Below, one piece after another: positions 5,435-10,199 of a stretch of 10,199 bases of DNA. The translations under genes were made by a program, and so were the position numbers. The notes under the pieces are model-generated. The model worked only from the letters and a program-made list of their open reading frames with translations, was not told the origin of the DNA and did no database searches. Within the stretch, counting starts at the first letter, position 1; each line of letters starts with the position of its first letter. Location: NCBI GenBank assembly GCA_902797455.1, contig CADBTE010000321.1, positions 1-10,199 of the forward strand, read 5' to 3'. The stretch is from an uncultured Planctomycetota bacterium. GTDB lineage: Bacteria > Planctomycetota > Planctomycetia > Pirellulales > Thermoguttaceae.

Positions 5435-6904
5435 TCAGCGAACCTCACCTCCGGTAAGAAACTGCTGCAAGTGGATTCGGGGGGAATCACTCCCTTGCTT
5501 TTCCCCGAACAAGACGACATTTTCAATAAGAACACCCTCGGTGGTATGTTCCTCGTCGGCACCGCTGAAGAGAATCCCATAGTAACCGACCGGACCGGTC
5601 ACCGTGATATCGCGAATCGTCACGTCTCGGATATAACCGGGAACCTGGGTTTTCATATATCGGTTAACGGCCGGCCGCCCCACAAACAGCCAGGTCTCTT
5701 TATCGGCTGTATCAACATCGAACCGGAGATTGTTAAAGTCAATCTGACGATTATCGGAATCGGTCAGCTCGAACTTGGGGTTGGCTTCGAAGCGGAGATT
5801 CTCAAACAGAAGGTTCTCCATCCGCATGTTCTCTCCCGGTTCGAGAAGGAAGTTCCGATTTTGGGAGTGGATGATATCGCAGTCGCGGAAGGTCACCCGG
5901 CGCATATAAGGAGCGCGGCTTTCGTGTCCCATCAGGACAATTCGGGCACGGTCGCACCAAAAGACCACATGTTCGACGGTGATATCCTCGCAGTTGCCGT
6001 ATTCTTCGTTCATTCCTTTGATCGCGATGCAGTCATCGTCTGTGCGAATAAAGCAGCGGCGAATCGTCACGCGGCGGGAATTGCACGGATTGATTCCATC
6101 GTCGTTCTGAACGCGCCCGCCGCAGATTTTAATGTTTTCGATCGTCACGTCGTCGCTGTTGGTCGGAACCACCGTCCAGCTCGCCGCCCCGCGGATGATG
6201 ATTCCGCTGATGGATACATTTTTCGATTCCCGAATCGCGACAACCAGACCGCCCGGGCATTTGGTCCACTCCCAATCGGAACAATCCAAAACGCCGCGGC
6301 CAAAAATGCGGATATTTTCACCCTTCAGTTCCACCGTCGCGTGAACGACGGCCCCCGCCGCCAAATAGAGCGTTTGGTTCGAGGAAAGCGTCAGGTGCCC
6401 ACCCTCGGGAAAATGACTCCCCGGACCAAAGACGATGGTATTCTCGTCGGCGGCGGGAATCTCGGTTTGCAACGGATTGACAAACACAAGCAGCGGATGT
6501 TTTCTTCCGTCAGTTTCGATACTCATCTGGCACGGGATGGTGACCCGGGCCGGATCGATCGCGATGGTGAAGGCGCCGTCGTCGGTTTTGACCGCTTCAA
6601 GACCGAGCGAGGCGGGCCGAATCGTCAGGGACTCGACTTGTGTATCGGGGCGGACGGTGACGGTGATCGCCTCGTCGGTATCGACCGAGACGATCCCGTA
6701 GTCTCCGCCGTAGTCATATTTTTGGAAAGGGGGATCGGCCGTTCGGGCGTTGAGCGGCTGAACATCGGTGCCGCCGATCGAAACCTTCCAATTCGGGTTC
6801 GGGGTCTCTCCTTCGGGAAGGGGCCAGACTCGAACCTCCGCGCGCGAGGGAACGGCGGCGAGAAAACCGAGAATAACAACGGCGGCAAAGAGGCGTTTCA
6901 TCAT
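5435..6904 (-). CDS. Secreted GH28-like right-handed beta-helix glycoside hydrolase
   Basis: A 489-residue exported protein. The signal peptide (MMKRLFAAVVILGFLAAVPS) is likely cleaved after SRA at residue 22. Residues about 23-150 form an N-terminal beta-sandwich-like part. From VFGPGSHFPEGGHLTLSSN (158-176) a parallel beta-helix runs to the end, with many turns of the form NVSISGIIIRG, DVTIENIKICGG and DITVEHVVFW. GH28 signature elements are visible: NDDG (267-270, equivalent to the polygalacturonase NTD), RTDDDCIAIK (287-296, the DD acid pair) and GH (326-327, part of GHG). The downstream RIK motif is not seen. The family usually hydrolyses pectin-type alpha-galacturonide bonds, but GH49-type or related clan GH-N activities are possible. 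It is the first gene of a two-gene unit with the GH32 protein. Two consecutive ATGs occur at 6904 and 6901; neither has a strong Shine-Dalgarno site. Confidence 0.85.
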   Translation of the reverse strand: MMKRLFAAVVILGFLAAVPSRAEVRVWPLPEGETPNPNWKVSIGGTDVQPLNARTADPPFQKYDYGGDYGIVSVDTDEAITVTVRPDTQVESLTIRPASLGLEAVKTDDGAFTIAIDPARVTIPCQMSIETDGRKHPLLVFVNPLQTEIPAADENTIVFGPGSHFPEGGHLTLSSNQTLYLAAGAVVHATVELKGENIRIFGRGVLDCSDWEWTKCPGGLVVAIRESKNVSISGIIIRGAASWTVVPTNSDDVTIENIKICGGRVQNDDGINPCNSRRVTIRRCFIRTDDDCIAIKGMNEEYGNCEDITVEHVVFWCDRARIVLMGHESRAPYMRRVTFRDCDIIHSQNRNFLLEPGENMRMENLLFENLRFEANPKFELTDSDNRQIDFNNLRFDVDTADKETWLFVGRPAVNRYMKTQVPGYIRDVTIRDITVTGPVGYYGILFSGADEEHTTEGVLIENVVLFGEKQGSDSPRIHLQQFLTGGEVR

Positions 6905-6957
6905 GGGGAGTTCTTCAAATCAGTGACACTCGAAGGGCACAATTCCGGGATATAATC

Positions 6958-6994
6958 AACAAGACCCCGGTTTTCGTCAAACCGGGGTCTTGTT
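6958..6994. terminator. Perfect 16-bp terminator hairpin after the HEAT-repeat gene
   Basis: The arms AACAAGACCCCGGTTT (6958-6973) and AAACCGGGGTCTTGTT (6979-6994) pair perfectly around a 5-nt loop. The hairpin begins 16 nt beyond the HEAT gene stop codon in the minus direction. The T-rich end of the stem and the following GATTATAT give a weak U-tract. It separates the Gfo/Idh-HEAT unit from the GH28-GH32 unit. The remaining 53 bp before the GH28-like start must contain that unit's promoter, but I see no clear -35/-10 or -24/-12 pair. Confidence 0.85.
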
Positions 6995-7010
6995 TAGGGA
7001 AGAAACGTTA

Positions 7011-8759
7011 TTATTCCATTCTTCCCTTATAGATCTTGACGCGCTCGATGAGCTCTTGGTTTTTGCTGGTAGCCAAAACCAAGTCGATCGCCTCCATCAT
7101 CTGGTCGGGGAACTGCTTGCGCAGGGCGGTATCGTGCGCGTGATCGGCAATCGCCTGACACGCCTCCTCGACCACATCGGGGTCGGCGACACACTCAACG
7201 GCAAACGCCAGCGATTTGTCGGTTCGGTTGGCCGCCAGACGACCGAGAATCAGCTTTTTCTCATCCGGCCGGGTCGCCATCGCGTAGGCCTTCTTGAGCT
7301 GTTCGAGTTTTTGATCGCGGTCCATCTCGATGCCATCTTTGTCTTCAGGAAGAGAAATGACACGGATATACGCGCGCAAAAACGCCTGCTGCTGAGCGGC
7401 GGAAAGCTTGCCGCTTTCCAGATACTGCATCATCAGGTAAGCGAATTGAGCGTCGGCGCAGTTCGGGAGAGCGCGGAAGGCCGCGTCCCTTTTGTCCTTA
7501 TCGGAGGATTTCATCGACTCTTCAATCAGCGCCTTGGCCGCGTCACCGCCGGTTCGGCAGATGATCGGATAAAGAGCGCTGGGCGGATAGTCGTTTCCCA
7601 ACAGAGCAATCAGCGGGGCGGCGTCTTGGTGGAGAACACCGGCGATGAGGTTTTCTGCGGCATCACGGTCGGCGCCACGGGGGATCAGCAGCGCCACCTT
7701 CACCATCGGCTGGACGTCGGCGGCGGTAAGGATCGGGGCGATCTGAGAGAGGAAACTGAGACGATCCTCACAATTTTCAGAGGCCGCCCGCTTAAAGACC
7801 GCCTCGCGAACATCGACCGAACGGGAGACCAGGATCGTGATCAGATCGTGATAGGCGGCATTGTCGGTGACGGTGTCGAGCCGCTCCAAAAGAGCCTCGT
7901 CAAAACCGGGAGCGACGACAAAACCGGCCAGGCGGATCGACAGGCCCCGGTACGACTCGTCGGCCAGGGCGCTGACGAAATAATCGACATCCTCGGCCGT
8001 GGCCATTTTCTCCAGAGCGAGGAAACCGGCTCTCTTCAAGATGGGATCGTCACTGGCAAGCGCCTCGATGGCGTAGGGACGATACTCTTTGGAGTCACGG
8101 TCGGTCAGCGAGGCAAGAGTCTTAACCTTCAGTTCGGTATCGAAAGCATCGTAGCCCTCCAGCCACTGTTTCACCTGCTCGTCGGTCGCCTTGCCCAGTC
8201 CCAGCGGGAATTGGCCTTCGACACTGTCGGGAGGGAGAACCGGCGCGGTGCGCGAAACAAGAGCGCTGGCGGCCGCGGGAATGCTCTCGGCGTTGGCCTT
8301 CAGGGCGGCGAGGGCTTCGTCACCGGGAATTTTGGCCAAAGCGGCGGCCGAGGCGTCGACCAGGCGCTGTTCGGAGCCGGTCATCAGTTCGGTCAAAGCG
8401 GGAACCTCGGCGCTGGTGCCGAGAACGGCGATCTGATCGAGAAGCCACACCTTCGTCTCGAGCGAGACATCTTTGCTCATCGCCTCGAGGATGAAGGCGT
8501 TCAGGTCGGCCTGAAGCGCGGCGTCTTCACGGGCAGCCGCCATTTTTTCGCGAAACTCGTCGCGCGCCTTGAACATCACCGTCTCGGAGTGCGGGTTCAG
8601 AGTCTCGCCAACGTAGACCCCCCCCTCACCGGTGAGGGTCTTGCGCTCGGCCGAAAAGTCGCGCGAGTTGAGGCGATCGAGAAGATCGCCAAAATCAGCC
8701 GCGCTCGCGGCGGCGCAGCAGACAAAAGCCAGGGAAAAAATCAGTGAATATTTTTTCAT
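7011..8759 (-). CDS. Secreted HEAT-repeat protein
   Basis: A 582-residue exported protein. The signal peptide MKKYSLIFSLAFVCCAAASA has a likely cleavage after ASA at residue 20. The two cysteines in it do not sit in a proper lipobox. The mature part is nearly all alpha-helical with repeated antiparallel helix pairs typical of HEAT/PBS-lyase repeats, for example VPALTELMTGSEQRLVDASA followed by AAALAKI, and RPYAIEALASDDPILKRAGF. The segment from residue 459, with AFLRAYIRVISLP and then MATRPDEKKLILGRLA, resembles from memory the HEAT part of planctomycete proteins that often carry a C-terminal DUF1080 (3-keto-disaccharide hydrolase-like) domain. That domain is absent here and the protein ends in KIYKGRME. 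It would be a periplasmic or surface scaffold without visible catalytic motifs. It lies 62 bp downstream of the Gfo/Idh gene with no terminator between them, so the two are probably co-transcribed. A possible Shine-Dalgarno AAGGA is rather distant (about 12 nt). Confidence 0.82.
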   Translation of the reverse strand: MKKYSLIFSLAFVCCAAASAADFGDLLDRLNSRDFSAERKTLTGEGGVYVGETLNPHSETVMFKARDEFREKMAAAREDAALQADLNAFILEAMSKDVSLETKVWLLDQIAVLGTSAEVPALTELMTGSEQRLVDASAAALAKIPGDEALAALKANAESIPAAASALVSRTAPVLPPDSVEGQFPLGLGKATDEQVKQWLEGYDAFDTELKVKTLASLTDRDSKEYRPYAIEALASDDPILKRAGFLALEKMATAEDVDYFVSALADESYRGLSIRLAGFVVAPGFDEALLERLDTVTDNAAYHDLITILVSRSVDVREAVFKRAASENCEDRLSFLSQIAPILTAADVQPMVKVALLIPRGADRDAAENLIAGVLHQDAAPLIALLGNDYPPSALYPIICRTGGDAAKALIEESMKSSDKDKRDAAFRALPNCADAQFAYLMMQYLESGKLSAAQQQAFLRAYIRVISLPEDKDGIEMDRDQKLEQLKKAYAMATRPDEKKLILGRLAANRTDKSLAFAVECVADPDVVEEACQAIADHAHDTALRKQFPDQMMEAIDLVLATSKNQELIERVKIYKGRME

Positions 8760-8821
8760 CGGTCTAAAATATCCTTCGGTTGTTTTTCGGTTGGGTCAGT
8801 CACGTTCAGGAAAGGTCATTC

Positions 8822-10024
8822 TTACAGCTCGATCTGATAAGGAGCGCGCTGAACCTTAGAAACCATCGCCGTCGCCTCACGGTCCCCAATGAACTCCATC
8901 TTTTCTTTGTCCCACTCCAGCTCACGGCCCAGTTTGTAACAGATGATGCACATGTGACCGTAATCGGAGACATTCGCCCCATAGAAGACATCCTGGAACG
9001 GACGCAGCCGGTTGCGAACACAGTAGAGGAAATCGTCGGAGATATTCGTGGCACCGTTGTGGTACCGGCGCACGTCGACCGCGTGAAGCGGCTTGAACTC
9101 GGGGGTCTGCTGGTGAACAAAGGTCCCCTCGGTTCCAACGATCATGATCGTCCCGCGGGGAGAGCCGTGATGGAACTTCACGCCGTTCTCCATTTCAATC
9201 ATCACACCATTGAACGGATTATTCGGGCTGTTGGGCGGGAAAACCTTCTTGGGAGCGATATGATCCATACCGCACGAGTACAGGGCGCCGCCAAAATTGT
9301 GGCCGCCCCAGTCCCCCAAACCACCGGTGCCAAACGCGGTGTTGAAACGCCAGGTCATCGGCTGAAGCGCCCGTTTGCTGTAGGGGAACCAAGCCGCCTG
9401 ACCAAGCCAATGATCCCAGTCGAGCTCGGGGGGAATCGGCTCGGGGTCATAGGTACGCTCCGACGGCGGACCGGCGCAGCCGGCGTAGATCTCTTTGACC
9501 TCACCGATAGCCCCCGACATGATGATCGGAGCCATATAATGGCCGTAATCTTCCATCACACGCTGCGAACCGCTGGAGACGACGCGGTCGTACTTTCGGG
9601 CCGCGGCGACAATCTGCCGGCTCTCCATCAGCGAGAAGGTGAGGGGCTTCTCACAGTAGACGTCTTTGCCCGCCTTGCAGGCGTCGATTGTCATACGTGT
9701 GTGCCAATGGTCCGGGGCGGCGATCGAAACGACGTCCAGATCGGGCATCTGGTACATCTCTTCGTAGTACTGGAAGGTCTTAATACCATTCTCGCCATTG
9801 GGGGGGAGCCGGCGGGTATCGATATCGCAGATCCCGATAAAACGCGCGCCGGGGCGATTTCCGATTTCGCTGCGGCGCGTTCCCATACCGATCAGACCGA
9901 CGTTGATCGTCTCACTCGGAGAAAAAAGCCCGTCACGGCCCAGAACGCGGCCGGTGACGAACATCGGCGAAGCAACCGCGGCCGCGGCCAGAAAGCTTCG
10001 GCGTGATAGTTTGTTTGGTTTCAT
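8822..10024 (-). CDS. Tat-exported Gfo/Idh/MocA family oxidoreductase
   Basis: A 400-residue protein with a twin-arginine signal KLSRRSFLAAAAVA (residues 5-18), indicating folded export with a bound cofactor. The Rossmann domain covers about residues 38-150: INVGLIGMGTRR, the second strand FIGICDID (62-69), PDHWH (104-108) and the family EKP motif, CEKPL (124-128). K126 is the expected catalytic lysine. The C-terminal alpha/beta domain has GDWGGH (237-242), giving D238 and H242 of the family's D-x3-H catalytic pair. Members oxidise or reduce sugars and related polyols with NAD(P); this subgroup is very common in Planctomycetota and its substrates are mostly unknown. Two oddities: the helix after GxG is short, and the third glycine position of the nucleotide-binding loop is Arg (R51). 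No Shine-Dalgarno site precedes the ATG. It probably heads a transcript with the HEAT gene, and lies behind the terminator of an upstream gene. Confidence 0.9.
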   Translation of the reverse strand: MKPNKLSRRSFLAAAAVASPMFVTGRVLGRDGLFSPSETINVGLIGMGTRRSEIGNRPGARFIGICDIDTRRLPPNGENGIKTFQYYEEMYQMPDLDVVSIAAPDHWHTRMTIDACKAGKDVYCEKPLTFSLMESRQIVAAARKYDRVVSSGSQRVMEDYGHYMAPIIMSGAIGEVKEIYAGCAGPPSERTYDPEPIPPELDWDHWLGQAAWFPYSKRALQPMTWRFNTAFGTGGLGDWGGHNFGGALYSCGMDHIAPKKVFPPNSPNNPFNGVMIEMENGVKFHHGSPRGTIMIVGTEGTFVHQQTPEFKPLHAVDVRRYHNGATNISDDFLYCVRNRLRPFQDVFYGANVSDYGHMCIICYKLGRELEWDKEKMEFIGDREATAMVSKVQRAPYQIEL

Positions 10025-10060
10025 AGCGTGCTGATCTACTTGAATGATTTTACAAAACCA

Positions 10061-10097
10061 CGAACCCGACCGGCGAAAGAACGCCTCGCCGGGTTCG
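10061..10097 (-). terminator. Likely terminator of the right-edge gene
   Basis: CGAACCC (10061-10067) pairs with GGGTTCG (10091-10097). Inside, GGCG (10072-10075) pairs with CGCC (10087-10090), leaving a 4-nt bulge GACC on one side and an 11-nt loop. On the minus strand it is followed by TGGTTTTG, a short T-rich tract. It lies between the stop codon at 10143-10145 and the Gfo/Idh start at 10024. The gap 10025-10142 also must hold the Gfo/Idh promoter; a TGTAAAAT on the minus strand near 10047-10054 resembles an extended -10 but has no matching -35. Confidence 0.6.
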
Positions 10098-10142
10098 CAT
10101 ATCCTTGAGGACGACGGAAAAAGGTCCCTGACCGGGGGTATT

Positions 10143-10199
10143 TTAGCCGTGAATCTTGTAATAGGCCTCGGCCGACAGGCGGGAAGCTTCCATACGGTC
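10143..10199 (-). CDS. C-terminal fragment of an unidentified protein
   Basis: The last 18 codons plus a TAA stop (plus-strand tta at 10143-10145) are readable on the minus strand. They end in RLSAEAYYKIHG. The frame enters from beyond the right edge. The call rests on the open frame, codon usage like the neighbours, and a terminator-like hairpin 45 nt beyond the stop. The fragment is too short to assign a family. Confidence 0.55.
   Translation of the reverse strand, partial: DRMEASRLSAEAYYKIHG

Noticed and set aside
5471..8747. Very long open frames on the plus strand opposite the GH28-like gene (5471-6955) and the HEAT gene (6990-8747), with similar ones opposite recR, GH32 and Gfo/Idh (8780-10006).
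   Set aside because: All are in codon register with the sense gene, so they stay open simply because the sense genes rarely use TTA, CTA and TCA codons. Their translations show no domains, while the sense proteins have signal peptides and family motifs.
7011..8759. Lipoprotein signal in the HEAT protein because of two cysteines in its signal peptide.
   Set aside because: The residues before each cysteine (FV and VC) do not give a lipobox, and a standard ASA cleavage site follows.
1..10199. Sigma-54 (-24/-12) promoters that the rpoN product might recognise in this window.
   Set aside because: I looked in the intergenic gaps on both strands for the GG-N10-GC core in a TGGCAC/TTGCA context and found none that fits. 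TGGCACG near 6530 lies inside a coding region and lacks a -12 element.
1..10199. CRISPR array, insertion sequence, prophage, tRNA or rRNA.
   Set aside because: No regularly spaced repeats, transposase motifs, terminal inverted repeats, phage genes or RNA gene signatures were seen; nearly all of the DNA is covered by intact genes.

Overview
The window reads as a chromosomal segment of a moderately GC-rich, Gram-negative-type bacterium. It is probably a member of the PVC superphylum, most likely Planctomycetota. The evidence is a Tat-exported Gfo/Idh/MocA oxidoreductase of the kind that is abundant there, a secreted HEAT-repeat protein resembling the HEAT part of planctomycete DUF1080 proteins, secreted glycoside hydrolases with N-terminal accessory domains and no SusC/SusD pair, and several genes without a clear Shine-Dalgarno site. 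This assignment is inference from gene content; there is no rRNA or other strong phylogenetic marker except RecR and RpoN.

Layout. At the left edge is a partial minus-strand gene for a small membrane-anchored protein (1-312), whose transmembrane helix is encoded by a 24-bp tandem duplication. Divergent from it, after a 203-bp intergenic region, runs a plus-strand group: recR (516-1136), rpoN encoding sigma-54 (1204-2685), and a HAD-family sugar phosphatase/phosphoglucomutase-like gene (2699-3376) only 13 bp after rpoN. A bidirectional terminator hairpin (about 3404-3462) separates this group from everything to its right, which is on the minus strand.

Read in the minus direction from the right edge, there is the last 18 codons of an unidentified gene (10143-10199), a likely terminator (10061-10097), a Tat-signal Gfo/Idh/MocA oxidoreductase (10024-8822), a secreted HEAT-repeat protein (8759-7011), and a perfect 16-bp terminator hairpin (6958-6994). 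Then comes a two-gene unit of a GH28-like beta-helix hydrolase (6904-5435) and a LamG-GH32 beta-fructosidase-like enzyme (5404-3473), ending at the bidirectional terminator.

Working model. The minus-strand genes look like an export-oriented carbohydrate catabolic locus. Two secreted hydrolases would act on a glycan carrying uronic-acid-type and fructofuranosyl-type linkages, and the Tat-exported oxidoreductase plus HEAT protein may act on released sugars or on surface glycans. The plus-strand genes are housekeeping (recombination repair, alternative sigma factor) plus a sugar-phosphate HAD enzyme. No phage, IS element, CRISPR array, tRNA or rRNA was seen, and no intergenic gap exceeds 300 bp. 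I did not find a convincing new system. The points most worth checking are the unusual GH32/GH28-like pair, the rpoN-HAD linkage, and the altered Rossmann region of the oxidoreductase.
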